A stretch of 64,000 nt of DNA from Bacteroides faecichinchillae JCM 17102 (GTDB lineage: Bacteria > Bacteroidota > Bacteroidia > Bacteroidales > Bacteroidaceae): assembly GCF_000614145.1 (NCBI RefSeq), contig NZ_BAKK01000006.1, positions 62,001 through 126,000 on the forward strand, in the 5' to 3' direction. Positions 18,805 to 27,798 of the stretch are shown one piece after another. The number at the start of each line of letters is the position of its first letter. The first letter of the stretch is position 1. A model generated the notes under the pieces. The model was not told where the DNA came from. It did not search any database and worked only from the letters and a program-made list of their open reading frames with translations. Made by a program: the position numbers and the translations under genes.

Positions 18805-20319
18805 TTATATAACTCGGTGCATCAGATGTCCAGATACATAGATTGCACTAAACGGACGTGACGGACATAAATTCTCACAAGCTCCACAACCGATACAACG
18901 TTCTACATTTACTATCGGAATTTTAGGGGAATCGGAAATATTCGGATTCGATGGAACCATTTGTATCGCATTGGTCGGACAGTGACGAGCACAGTTACCA
19001 CACTCCTTTCCATCTGTTAATGGGACACAATTCTCTTTCACCCATACAGCATGACCGATTTGAGTTGCTGATTTATCAGCGGTAGTAATCGGAAGAATGG
19101 CACCTGCCGGACAGACATCCGCACACTTAGTACATTCAGGGCGACAATAGCCTCGTTCATATGACATCTCCGGTTGCATTAACGTCATTAAATTATCTGA
19201 GGGACGAAGCACTTGATTAGGACAAACAGAGACACATAATTGGCAAGCAGTACAATGCTGCGTAAAATTACGTGCACTTAATGCACCGGCAGGGAAAATC
19301 TTATTTTCCCGATTGGGAATCTTTTTATCTTCAATGACAGCTAACCCTCCATCCACTTTCTTTTCCTGAGCTTTCAGAATAGCTGCTGTGGCAAAGATTG
19401 CAGATGATGATAGGAAGCTACGGCGAGAGTTACTCGCTGGCGTAGAATTCACTTGCGATGTTTCCAATGAAACCGATCCGTCATTTACTGTTCTAGGAAC
19501 TCGCCGAGTATATTTGATAGCTCCATGTTTACACTTTCCGATACAATCCATACAAGCAACACAACGACTATAATCAATTTCATGTGCTTTCGGATTAATA
19601 CAGGATGCCTTACAATTACGCGCACACAACCCACAATTGTTACATTGGGTCGTATCAATCATTGGTTTGAAAACAGAATAGCGGGATATAAATCCCAAGA
19701 TCGTTCCAACAGGACAGATTGTGTTACAATAAGCACGTCCGTTACGCCATGCTAATATAAACAATACGATAAAGGTTACGACTGAAACCATCAAAGTAGA
19801 AAGACTTTTCATCCAAACATCCACTTCATAGAAAGCATAGCTATCTGCTCGATCTGCCAAATAGGCAAGAAAATTATTCCCCCATTGCCAAACAGGAGCT
19901 AAAAGACTGGATACCATACGTCCATAAGCGCTATAAGGTGCCACAAGAATGGCTAAAGCATTCCATCCCGCAATCATAGCTACAACAAACATAGCTAAAA
20001 CTCCATAACGTAACCACTTTTTTGCCGGTGAATAACGGAAACGATTTTTCTTCCGTTTTCCGGAAAACCAAGAAATAATGTCCTGAAACACTCCTAAAGG
20101 ACATATCACCGAACAATAAACACGCCCGAATATGAATGTCAGTACTACAAGAAATAGTACGACACCTACATTCAATGCTAATATTGCAGGTAAAAATTGA
20201 ATTTTAGCCAGCCAACCAAACCAAGTATGCAATGTTCCTGTAAAATCAAGGAAAAGCAGGGTAATAATAACAAAGCATACAATAGCAGTTGTGATTCTAA
20301 TAATACGTAGCATAATCAA
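18805..20319 (-). CDS. NapH-like membrane 4Fe-4S polyferredoxin
   Basis: 504 residues. The N-terminal half has about five membrane segments with the two NapH-type motifs CPLGVFQD and CPVGTILG. A cytoplasmic-type dicluster follows (CNNCGLCARNC, CVACMDCIGKC). After a linker with an RRSFLSSSA segment at about 300 comes a second ferredoxin block: CTACQLCVSVCP, CTKCADVCP, CGNCARHCP, CIGCGACENLCP. Proteins of this kind pass electrons from quinol across the membrane. It is the first gene of the operon, and the ferredoxin-tailed reductase follows 19 bp later, making it the likely electron acceptor. The two-part layout looks like a fusion of NapH-like and NapG-like proteins. Confidence 0.88.
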   Translation of the reverse strand: MIMLRIIRITTAIVCFVIITLLFLDFTGTLHTWFGWLAKIQFLPAILALNVGVVLFLVVLTFIFGRVYCSVICPLGVFQDIISWFSGKRKKNRFRYSPAKKWLRYGVLAMFVVAMIAGWNALAILVAPYSAYGRMVSSLLAPVWQWGNNFLAYLADRADSYAFYEVDVWMKSLSTLMVSVVTFIVLFILAWRNGRAYCNTICPVGTILGFISRYSVFKPMIDTTQCNNCGLCARNCKASCINPKAHEIDYSRCVACMDCIGKCKHGAIKYTRRVPRTVNDGSVSLETSQVNSTPASNSRRSFLSSSAIFATAAILKAQEKKVDGGLAVIEDKKIPNRENKIFPAGALSARNFTQHCTACQLCVSVCPNQVLRPSDNLMTLMQPEMSYERGYCRPECTKCADVCPAGAILPITTADKSATQIGHAVWVKENCVPLTDGKECGNCARHCPTNAIQMVPSNPNISDSPKIPIVNVERCIGCGACENLCPSRPFSAIYVSGHLMHRVI

Positions 20320-20591
20320 ATAAATTTCAATTTATAATAGTTAAAATTCTTTTATTTAAAGAGTTTTACCGTATGTCTGACCATTATACACCACAAGCGG
20401 ATTTTATTACGGTGCAAATTTAATCACAGAGATTTACTTTTCACATATCTTAATTGCTGAAAGTTATACCAATATTACAGATTTACTTTCTTTTAATAGA
20501 AAAACTGCCCGTCAATACATCATTTGGATATATCAATGAGCAGTCTTTTTACAGTTTCATTTCTATATACTTCTTTATGTTATGAAATCTA
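20320..20591. promoter_or_regulatory. Leader and promoter of the Fe-S/TonB operon
   Basis: A minus-strand -7 element TAAATTTG lies at 20415-20422, leaving a leader of roughly 90 nt before the start at 20319. Within it ACCGTA (20368-20373) can pair with TACGGT (20408-20413), and GGTG (20411-20414) can instead pair with CACC (20389-20392), so two folds exclude each other. No known riboswitch class is recognised. Confidence 0.35.
20501..20552 (-). terminator. Terminator of the flavoprotein gene
   Basis: AAAAACTGC (20501-20509) pairs with GCAGTCTTTTT with one bulge; the minus-strand tail is TTTTTCTATT. It is 40 bp downstream of the stop. Confidence 0.55.
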
Positions 20592-21131
20592 TCAGACATT
20601 GTTTCCCATTTCATAGGCTTCCACCATCGAAAGTTTTCCTTCTATCTCTCCCACCTTCCAGGCACCAATTCCATAAACCACTCCTTTCTCTACTGGCTCT
20701 TCCAGACAATCAAGAAAGCCTCGGAAACCTTCGATGGTTCTTTCCATCATCGGAACACTTTCTTCTGCAGCAGCTATAATAAAATAGAATTCTTTGTTGC
20801 GTATTTCGAGATAACGGGCACAGCAACGGTCAATCAATGTTTTCATCTGTGCGCACATAGTATAGAAATAGACAGGAGTTGCCATTACAATCACATCTGA
20901 TCCTATCATTTTTTCAATGATGTCTGCTGCATCATCTTTTTGCGGACAAGGTTTCCCGTACATACTACAAACACTACATCCCGTACAATAATTGATTTGT
21001 TTGTCTTTCAGAAAAATCTTTTCCACATCATTTCCTGCCGCTTCGGCACCTTTTAAAAACTCATCACACAGTCTGTCTGAGTTTCCTCCTTTACGGGGAC
21101 TGGATGATAGTATCAGAACTTTTTTACTCAT
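20592..21131 (-). CDS. NADPH-dependent FMN reductase / iron-sulfur flavoprotein-like
   Basis: 179 residues with a flavodoxin-like fold. The FMN phosphate loop is SSSPRKGGNSD (about 9-19). A Cys set CTGCSVCSMYGKPC (about 49-62) matches the iron-sulfur flavoprotein group, and MATPVYFYTMCAQMKTLIDR is the usual flavin-contact segment. It is a single-gene unit on the minus strand with a -7 element TACTTTTG (21170-21177) and its own terminator. The physiological substrate is unknown. Confidence 0.8.
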   Translation of the reverse strand: MSKKVLILSSSPRKGGNSDRLCDEFLKGAEAAGNDVEKIFLKDKQINYCTGCSVCSMYGKPCPQKDDAADIIEKMIGSDVIVMATPVYFYTMCAQMKTLIDRCCARYLEIRNKEFYFIIAAAEESVPMMERTIEGFRGFLDCLEEPVEKGVVYGIGAWKVGEIEGKLSMVEAYEMGNNV

Positions 21132-21169
21132 AATCGTAGCCTTTAAATTGTTATTGATTATTCACTTTG

Positions 21170-21177
21170 CAAAAGTA
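21170..21177 (-). promoter_or_regulatory. -7 element for the flavoprotein gene
   Basis: TACTTTTG on the minus strand, 38 bp before the start codon. The divergent GNAT gene has its own -7 element at 21247-21254. Confidence 0.5.
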
Positions 21178-21246
21178 TGCAGAATTTACCAGAACTTTTG
21201 TATATAAATTACGGGTGATATTACCATTTTTACAGATAATTATCCC

Positions 21247-21254
21247 TATCTTTG
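21247..21254 (+). promoter_or_regulatory. -7 element for the GNAT gene
   Basis: TATCTTTG, a perfect fit to TAnnTTTG, 27 bp before the start codon at 21282. Confidence 0.6.
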
Positions 21255-21281
21255 CTTACCTGTTAATTATAAGTAGAAGTT

Positions 21282-21845
21282 ATGAACCATCCTTATCAAT
21301 TTAGAGAAGCAACAATTTCGGACATAGAAATTCTGAAAGAATTGTATAAAGAAACAGTTTTGACTATAAACATAAAAGACTACTCTCTTGAAGAAGTCCG
21401 AGATTGGGCTTCATGTGGTGAGAATATTCCACATTGGATAGAACTAATCAATAATCTATATTTTATTATAGCTCTCAACGAAACAAACCAAGCCATTGGA
21501 TTCGCATCTTTACGTAAAGACGGCTATTTGCATTCCATGTTCGTACACGCAAAATTCCAACAGAAAGGAGTGGCTACCTTCCTGTTGTCCGAAATAGAAA
21601 AATATGCTATCAACCATCAAATTGAAATTATCACATCCGAAGTAAGCCTGACAGCCAAATCCTTTTTTGAGAGCAAAGGTTATTACATCCAATACGAACA
21701 AAAAAAGACTGGCAAACCAATTATGTCTCACCAACTTCGTCATGAAAAAACATTTGAGATAGAGACATTTGCATACATGTCCTTATTCAACGACCATTTC
21801 AAACTGATCACACGCTCCTGTTCGATGAGCCAGATGTTTGGTTGA
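21282..21845 (+). CDS. GNAT-family N-acetyltransferase
   Basis: 187 residues as written. The acetyl-CoA site is represented by the LHSMFVHAKFQQKGVATFLL segment (about 86-105), with the Q-x-x-G-x-A variant of the usual loop, and by the C-terminal FFESKGYY motif. The last 20 residues run antisense over the 3' end of the metallophosphatase gene (63 bp shared). That tail does not look like a GNAT ending, and a one-base change in the six-A run near 21746-21751 would stop the frame earlier. The substrate is unknown. Confidence 0.75.
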   Translation: MNHPYQFREATISDIEILKELYKETVLTINIKDYSLEEVRDWASCGENIPHWIELINNLYFIIALNETNQAIGFASLRKDGYLHSMFVHAKFQQKGVATFLLSEIEKYAINHQIEIITSEVSLTAKSFFESKGYYIQYEQKKTGKPIMSHQLRHEKTFEIETFAYMSLFNDHFKLITRSCSMSQMFG

Positions 21846-22856
21846 AGGAGAAAAACCAAATAAAGGTGAATAAGTTTTTACTTTGATAGTTTTACCGTCA
21901 GGCATAAATTCAAGTATACGGAGCCAACCGTCTCCTCCATTGCCTTCCCATCCGCCACCTGATATCTGTACATTGAACATCATCTGGTGAACCTTTTTTC
22001 CCACCTTGTTCGGGTCTACACGATAAGCGACTGCATCCTCAAATTCACCAGGTTTACCCGTATGTCCACATACAACCAGATCTATATTTGAAGAAGGATA
22101 AATCAGTTTATCCCACACTCCTTGTCCCCAATTTCGGGGAGTTATTTTATAATGCTCATTGTCAGTACGTTTCGCATTGCGCTCCCGAAGAAAAGAATGA
22201 GTTATAAATATAACCTTATGATCAATATATTCTTTCTTTGCAACTAAATTTCTTGCCCATTCAAGCACTTCGTCACGTGGAGCAAATTCTGATGTTATAA
22301 CTAAGATTTTATCCCAATTAGGAACTTTAAACTCAAAAGCTGCATTCTCTAAAGATACTACTCCATTACGATTCGGAAAGTCAGCGACAAGACAATCTCT
22401 CCAGGTTGAATTTCGTTTGAAAGGAAAATATTCAGGAAAATGAGTAATACCACATTCTGAACTTTTGTATCCGTAATCATGATTACCACAAGATATTATA
22501 TAAGGAACCTTGTTGTCAAGACGCGCAAATGAACGTGAAGCGGATTCCCACATTTCTTCACTTGTCTGATTAAGCATCTTCCGATTCATTGTAATGTTTT
22601 CGTTTTGTTCTACCAGATCTCCTGTACAGAGTACAGCCTTTATATTTAGATTGTCAATATTATCAGCAATCCATGCCGTACAGAGTTCGAATATCGGTTG
22701 GTTGATGTCGTATTTTGTATATCCTTGAGGATCCCCCAATACGATCATTGAAAATGATTCATTATTTTCAAGGTGTTGTTGGTCTGCTCGCTGTTGTGCT
22801 AGCGTGGGAAGTATGAATGTAAGTACTGCCCAAAAGAATAAAATTGGCTTCTTCAT
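21783..22856 (-). CDS. Secreted metallophosphoesterase (calcineurin-like)
   Basis: 357 residues from an ATG at 22856, chosen because it begins a clean signal peptide (KKPILFFWAVLTFILPTLA); an in-frame ATG 42 bases earlier adds a non-signal stretch. The five metal-binding blocks are in order: GDPQG, CTGDLVEQ, CGNHDYG, THSFL and CGHTGKP. It is a periplasmic or surface two-metal phosphatase or phosphodiesterase. A -7 element TATTTTTG sits at 22896-22903 on the minus strand. It overlaps the convergent GNAT frame. Confidence 0.88.
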   Translation of the reverse strand: MKKPILFFWAVLTFILPTLAQQRADQQHLENNESFSMIVLGDPQGYTKYDINQPIFELCTAWIADNIDNLNIKAVLCTGDLVEQNENITMNRKMLNQTSEEMWESASRSFARLDNKVPYIISCGNHDYGYKSSECGITHFPEYFPFKRNSTWRDCLVADFPNRNGVVSLENAAFEFKVPNWDKILVITSEFAPRDEVLEWARNLVAKKEYIDHKVIFITHSFLRERNAKRTDNEHYKITPRNWGQGVWDKLIYPSSNIDLVVCGHTGKPGEFEDAVAYRVDPNKVGKKVHQMMFNVQISGGGWEGNGGDGWLRILEFMPDGKTIKVKTYSPLFGFSPSTKHLAHRTGACDQFEMVVE

Positions 22857-22895
22857 ATTATTAGATACAATAGTTGAGAACTTAATTATTGGAAT

Positions 22896-22903
22896 CAAAA
22901 ATA
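22896..22903 (-). promoter_or_regulatory. -7 element for the metallophosphatase
   Basis: TATTTTTG on the minus strand, 39 bp before the ATG at 22856. It also supports that start, because it overlaps the alternative upstream ATG at 22898. Confidence 0.5.
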
Positions 22904-23231
22904 CAAAAAATATATTGTATTCATACTTCTATTAATATTTTTTCTTCAAATAACATACTGTTTGGATTAGTACTTGTTCTATAGAACACAGTTTACTTAT
23001 ATTTTCGTTTGTTATGTTTTCCTGGATTATATTTCTCAAATCCCGCATTGTTAAGACGTTTTTTTAAGTAACCATTCTGCTTTAAAAACAACTAAACAAA
23101 CGGTTTATTTACCTTTATATATATAAAAAAGATTGTGCAATTTTACACGCTAAATCTATTCAATTGAAAGAAAAATAACACAAGTTGGAGGAAGAAAAAT
23201 ACAAAAACATAACGAATAGTAGAATAACAAA

Positions 23232-23345
23232 GTGACAATAGAACCCGGATAACTTTCTATTATCACTCTATTGTCACCGACTATTATCACCATTTCAGCA
23301 TTGATTAGTAATTGTTTAACTTAAAAAAGTGACAAATGACAATAA
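23232..23345. repeat. Cluster of GTGACAATAG / CTATTRTCAC motifs
   Basis: GTGACAATAG at 23232-23241 is followed by CTATTATCAC (23257-23266), CTATTGTCAC (23268-23277) and CTATTATCAC (23281-23290). A looser GTGACAAATGACAATA begins at 23329. The first and third copies form an 11-bp inverted repeat. No gene is present here. Confidence 0.6.
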
Positions 23346-23391
23346 AACAAGCATTTTTTAGTCTAAGTACGCTGAAGGAACGAGCCTTGAT

Positions 23392-23441
23392 TGTACAGTA
23401 ACTGACCGGAAGAACTAGAATAAGTTGATAGTTACTGTACA
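23392..23441. repeat. 12-bp perfect inverted repeat
   Basis: TGTACAGTAACT (23392-23403) and AGTTACTGTACA (23430-23441) are separated by 26 nt. There is no T tail. A further GTTACT follows within 20 nt. It may be a protein-binding site or a remnant end; the rest of 22904-23620 shows nothing else I can support. Confidence 0.6.
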
Positions 23442-23624
23442 GCATTCAGCCAGTTACTCTGTTGCAACATAGTTGTTCGTGCAGATGTTCTCGCTAATGG
23501 ATAGAGGAATATTATTAATTTATACGGATAAAAACGATAACTCCTCCTTATGGATTGGTAAAGATACCTTTTATTATTAGACTACAAAGGTCATCTTTTA
23601 TTGCGATTTACTCTTTTTCTATCG

Positions 23625-24131
23625 GGATTTACTTATATAAATAACTCCACAAATAGTTAGTAAATATCCTGTTAGGCATATTACAGAAGCCACACGTATA
23701 CGTAAATCACTGAATATATCCGGATTATAAGCGGAAAGGGTACTCCCCTCGCCGCTCATCAATATATATCGATAAAACACCGAACATTCCCAAGGCAGAA
23801 GAAAGAATTGTCATCGAGTAATATGCCTGTGTCTTTTGAAGCCGGGTGCCATTTACTTCAAAATAAGAGACTGCCTGACGTATTTGTTCATCGGATGAAT
23901 GATGGACGTTCTTATCCTCATTGACTTTTATACACAACAGATTATACTCGGCAAGTTATGCCTCGTTCATCTGATTCGTCTGAATATTTTCAAGAATTAT
24001 AAAAGCAGTGTCCGGGTCCTGCTCCATTATTGCGCAGCTCTGTCTAACCCCTGTTTTACATTTGTCCCTTCCAGATGACAACCAACCAAAGAAAACAACA
24101 TCACATAAAGTAAAATTCGGAATTTATTCAT
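23625..24131 (-). pseudogene. Decayed TPR-type lipoprotein gene
   Basis: The minus strand starts with an ATG at 24131 and a lipoprotein signal (LLYVMLFSLVGC). It then passes through several frame changes and at least one stop: a segment AIMEQDPDTAFIILENIQTN, then EYNLLCIKVNEDKNVHHSSD, then a TPR-like helix pair with QAYYS, and finally a hydrophobic helix (ASVICLTGYLLTICGVIYI) in yet another frame. This is the layout of Bacteroides TPR lipoproteins that begin with a DPDSAL-type motif and end in a membrane helix. The longest intact piece is 23725-23937. Several independent lesions mark true decay rather than one sequencing slip. Confidence 0.65.
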
Positions 24132-24283
24132 AGCGGTATCATACCTATTGATTGTTGTCGCAAATATAAAATGAAGTAACAAATAAAAGAAAGAAAAGAG
24201 GAATGTGCCTGGGGCAATTGATACAGATTACAGTTTCTTCTACCATTATTACTGATAGGTAATACCAATACGGGAAAAAGTAC

Positions 24284-24291
24284 TAAATTTG
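24284..24291 (+). promoter_or_regulatory. -7 element for the AraC-family gene
   Basis: TAAATTTG, 28 bp before the start at 24320. Confidence 0.5.
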
Positions 24292-24319
24292 TATCGTATC
24301 AATCAAGCTTAAAAAGAGT

Positions 24320-25222
24320 ATGGACGAAATCATCAAAATGGATCACATCTGCCAATATAATGATCGGGTAGGCAATGAAACACTACATCCACTAGTGAGT
24401 GTAGTAGACTTCTCTAAATGCAAATCTATACGGCATTCACGTCAAATGTTGGGCTTTTATACCATATTTCTAAAGGAAGTGAAATGTGGAGATATACATT
24501 ATGGACGCCAGTATTATGATTATCAGGAAGGAACAATGGTTTTTCTTGCTCCGGGGCAAGTTGTAGGTTTTGTAGACAATGGAAAGCCTTTTCAACCCAA
24601 AGGATGGGGATTGCTTTTTCATCCTGATTTTCTTCGCGGAACATCACTGGGACGTAATATTAAGAATTATAACTTCTTTTCTTACGAATCCAACGAAGCT
24701 CTCCACCTGTCTGAGCAAGAACGGGGTGTGATTATTGAGTGTTTTCATAATATACAAACAGAGTTACAACGTGGTATCGATAAACATAGCCAAACGATTA
24801 TTGTAGCTAATATAGAATTACTCCTAAACTACTGTATGCGCTTCTACGATCGTCAATTTATTACTCGTAGTAATGTAAATAAGGATATCTTGAGCCGGTT
24901 CGAAAATCTTCTGCACAACTACTTTCTGTCAGATAAACCACAGGATATCGGTTTGCCTTCAGTACAATATTGTGCAGAGAAGCTGAATCTTTCACCTAAT
25001 TATTTCGGAGATTTAATCAAGAAAGAAACGGGAAAGTCACCACAAGAACATATCCAACTTAAATTGATAGAAACAGCAAAAGAAAAAGTCTTTGATACAA
25101 GTAAATCTATTAGCGAGATAGCATACGAATTAGGGTTTAAATATCCTCAGCATTTCACACGTTTATTTAAGAAATGTGTAGGTTACTCTCCTAACGAGTA
25201 TCGACAGAATAGCATAAACTAA
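24320..25222 (+). CDS. AraC-family transcriptional regulator
   Basis: 300 residues. The N-terminal cupin-like sensing domain covers about 20-180 (with FLAPGQVVGF). The C-terminal double helix-turn-helix covers about 200-298, with AEKLNLSPNYFGDLIKKETG in the first helix pair and ISEIAYELGFKYPQHFTRLF in the second. It stands alone and faces a convergent DUF4846 gene 6 bp away, so its target is not evident from context. The divergent direction holds only a pseudogene. Confidence 0.9.
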   Translation: MDEIIKMDHICQYNDRVGNETLHPLVSVVDFSKCKSIRHSRQMLGFYTIFLKEVKCGDIHYGRQYYDYQEGTMVFLAPGQVVGFVDNGKPFQPKGWGLLFHPDFLRGTSLGRNIKNYNFFSYESNEALHLSEQERGVIIECFHNIQTELQRGIDKHSQTIIVANIELLLNYCMRFYDRQFITRSNVNKDILSRFENLLHNYFLSDKPQDIGLPSVQYCAEKLNLSPNYFGDLIKKETGKSPQEHIQLKLIETAKEKVFDTSKSISEIAYELGFKYPQHFTRLFKKCVGYSPNEYRQNSIN

Positions 25223-25228
25223 TGCTCT

Positions 25229-26026
25229 TCATTTGAAACGCTTTAGATCTTTCTTTGCGAATGTCCATTCCGGAGTATAAAGATTTCCATCGTCCGCATC
25301 GGTCAGTTCGTACCAAGGAGACAGATTGCGATCTGACGGATTGACTAAGATATGAATCTGTTGAGCCGGCATATAACTTTGTGCCAATAAAAAGACCTTT
25401 TTCTTTGTCGTTGGATGGATAGCAATGTCCATCACGATTACAGCATGCCCCGGAGAGCCTCCTTTGATAAAAACATCTCCGGGTTGTAAAGAGGTGTAAG
25501 GAACTGTTTGAAGTTCCTTTGCGAGAGAGGCCGTACCGGCATACATAAATACCATATCCAAATACTTGCGAAAAGTTTTATATGAATAATCTCTTCCTCC
25601 TGCAGCATACCACTCCGCTTTATTTCCACTTACCTTAATACGTTTCCCTTCCGCCCACTTCGTATATTCTACCGGAAAACCACTGGTAAAGTTAAACTTG
25701 ATTTCACCATATCGCTTTTGTACCCATAGATACTCTGCCCGTAAGCGTATCACCGCATCTGCACATTGCTGCAAATCCAGATTGCCTATTTCCATATTTA
25801 TCACAGAATAAGCAGCTGATTGATTTTGCTTTTCTTGTCCATTATAAAGTTTGACTTTACTGCCCTCCGGAAACAAGGGAAGTTGTCGTAAATAAGCTGC
25901 AAAAGAATTTCCATCACACTTCTTACGGATATATCCATCAGGGGGAACGATTCTATTTTCTATAGTTTGTGCAAAAGCGATTATAGAAACAAAGCAGATT
26001 ATATTAACTATTAATATTCTTCTCAT
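25229..26026 (-). CDS. DUF4846 secreted protein
   Basis: 265 residues with a signal peptide (cut after IIAFA, about residue 19). The DUF4846 domain fills the rest: the N-terminal LRQLPLFPEGSKVKLYNG, a Gln/Cys segment, and a C-terminal NlpC/P60-like pattern with GDVFIKGGSPGHAVIVMD, where the GHA and nearby residues could form an active site. The family is common in Bacteroidetes and has no settled function; a cell-wall or amidase-like role is suggested only by the fold-like motif. Confidence 0.8.
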   Translation of the reverse strand: MRRILIVNIICFVSIIAFAQTIENRIVPPDGYIRKKCDGNSFAAYLRQLPLFPEGSKVKLYNGQEKQNQSAAYSVINMEIGNLDLQQCADAVIRLRAEYLWVQKRYGEIKFNFTSGFPVEYTKWAEGKRIKVSGNKAEWYAAGGRDYSYKTFRKYLDMVFMYAGTASLAKELQTVPYTSLQPGDVFIKGGSPGHAVIVMDIAIHPTTKKKVFLLAQSYMPAQQIHILVNPSDRNLSPWYELTDADDGNLYTPEWTFAKKDLKRFK

Positions 26027-26148
26027 AATATTTACTTTGTTCGAAGATAAAATTTATTTTATTGAAAATCAAATACTATTCAAAAAACTTTCTGATTTTA
26101 TCAGAGAGAATACTCATCTTTAAGAAAAGGATTCTCCACTATTCTCTT

Positions 26149-26156
26149 TATATTTG
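26149..26156 (+). promoter_or_regulatory. -7 element for the SDR gene
   Basis: TATATTTG, 15 bp before the ATG at 26172. This short distance supports choosing 26172 over an in-frame TTG at 26154, which would overlap the element. Confidence 0.5.
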
Positions 26157-26171
26157 CAAGAAATTAAAAAT

Positions 26172-26981
26172 ATGTACTCACAAGTTATACTTATTACTGG
26201 AGCATCTTCCGGATTCGGAAAATTCACAGCACAAATGTTAGCTGAACAGGGGCACGTCGTTTATGGAACAAGTAGAAAACCATCCGGAAATATAGGTAAT
26301 GTTAAAATGATAGTAGTTGATGTCACAAATGTCAATTCCATACAATGTGCTATTGACAAGATAATATCGGAGCAAGGAAGAATCGACATACTTATCAATA
26401 ATGCCGGAATCGGGATTGGAGGAGCATTAGAACTAACCACTGATCAAGAAGTAATGACACAAATGAATACCAATTTCTTTGGTGTAGTAAATATGTGTAA
26501 AATGGTGCTACCATTCATGCGTAAAGCTCGCAAAGGAAAAATTATCAATATCAGTTCGATTGGCGGCGTAATAGGTATTCCTTATCAAGGATTTTATTCG
26601 GCTTCCAAATTTGCCATAGAGGGATATAGCGAGTCATTGGCTTTGGAAGTTCACCCTTTTGATATCAAGGTATGTCTGGTAGAACCAGGAGACTTTAATA
26701 CAGGATTTACTGCCAATCGTAATATATCAGAAGCGACATTGAAAGACACTGATTACGGACCAAGTTTTGCCAAATCTTTAGAGATTATAGAGAAAGAAGA
26801 ACAAAATGGTTGCCATCCTCGTAAACTAGCAGGTACTATCTGTAAGATCGTATCCTCTCAAAATCCCCCTTTTCGGACGAAAGTAGGGCCATGGGTACAA
26901 GTGCTATTTGCTAAATGCAAATGTTGGTTACCACATAAGGTTATACAATTCGCACTCCGGTTTTTCTATGTTATTCGATAG
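26172..26981 (+). CDS. Short-chain dehydrogenase/reductase
   Basis: 269 residues. The nucleotide loop is TGASSGFGKF (about 9-18), followed by NNAGIG, a catalytic Ser in ISSIGGV, and YSASKF with the Tyr and Lys. It is a classical SDR with the usual length. The variable C-terminal part, rich in Cys and basic residues (FAKCKCWLPHK), is typical of SDRs acting on lipids or steroids, but the substrate is unknown. It is a single-gene unit ended by a strong hairpin. Confidence 0.88.
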   Translation: MYSQVILITGASSGFGKFTAQMLAEQGHVVYGTSRKPSGNIGNVKMIVVDVTNVNSIQCAIDKIISEQGRIDILINNAGIGIGGALELTTDQEVMTQMNTNFFGVVNMCKMVLPFMRKARKGKIINISSIGGVIGIPYQGFYSASKFAIEGYSESLALEVHPFDIKVCLVEPGDFNTGFTANRNISEATLKDTDYGPSFAKSLEIIEKEEQNGCHPRKLAGTICKIVSSQNPPFRTKVGPWVQVLFAKCKCWLPHKVIQFALRFFYVIR

Positions 26982-26988
26982 TTTCTCT

Positions 26989-27042
26989 CATAAAAATAAT
27001 CCTCTCATTTTCATATCTGGAAAATGAGAGGATTATTTTATG
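26989..27042. terminator. Bidirectional terminator
   Basis: A stem of about 22 bp pairs 26989-27012 with 27020-27042 (one bulged A) around a 7-nt loop. T-rich tails are present on both strands and two convergent genes end on either side. Confidence 0.8.
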
Positions 27043-27055
27043 ACATTATTTCGTT

Positions 27056-27785
27056 CTATGCTTTAGATACCAACTCCAGAAACATAGTAGTAGTTAATAA
27101 TACTGCTAATCCTACGCAAACTGTAATCAACAACCAGTTTATGTATTTCGCTTTTGGCTTAGTATCTGCATGCAGGTTATTTAAAAAATATTCCCGGAAG
27201 AATAGATACAAGCCCGGAATGGTCGCACTTGCCAATAAAAAGTCCTCAGGTATTTGGAAAAAATAAGTTTTAGACAATCCGATCAATGACCAATGGCATA
27301 GAAAAAGAACCAGAAACATATTTACCTTATGGGCAAATAATAGCAATAATCCAATGGTAAATACCACTACCGAACAAGGCATTACCGGAGAAGTCATTTC
27401 CGGGAAAGTCAATCCGCGAGCTAAAGAAATAAGAGGATAAACAAATGGCATTGCTAACAACACATAAGAAAGTATATCATATTTATGAGTACGCTCAAAA
27501 GTTGTATAGCCTGTAATAATATCCCAAAGCCATATAATAGCCATTACTCCCCAAAACATAGCCATCACCCCGTTATAACTACCGTTCTTCACAACAAATA
27601 TAATAATAGACAATCGAAATCCATGTATACAGTCCTATCATATAGACTTTCATAGCCATCTTCTTCCATGGATAAGGCTTGCTCACAAGCAATGCAGTCA
27701 GTATAATCCCAATCAGTATAATTGCTATCTGATATATCCAGGTAACAGAATTATAATATCCAATTGTTCTCCAAAAAATCTCCAT
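27056..27785 (-). CDS. DUF6064-like multi-pass membrane protein (+1 frameshift near 27582)
   Basis: About 242 residues with seven or so membrane segments when read through. The N-terminal piece (start 27785) ends YYYICCEER. The rest continues one base out as SYNGVMAMFWGVMAIIWLWD. Removing one T after CGG gives an uninterrupted CEERSYNGV. This is an insertion, unlike most other indels here. Such proteins are common in Bacteroidetes and have no known activity. The gene follows the ThrE-like pair by 13 bp and may be in the same transcript. Confidence 0.65.
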
Positions 27786-27798
27786 AAATGTAGTTTAA

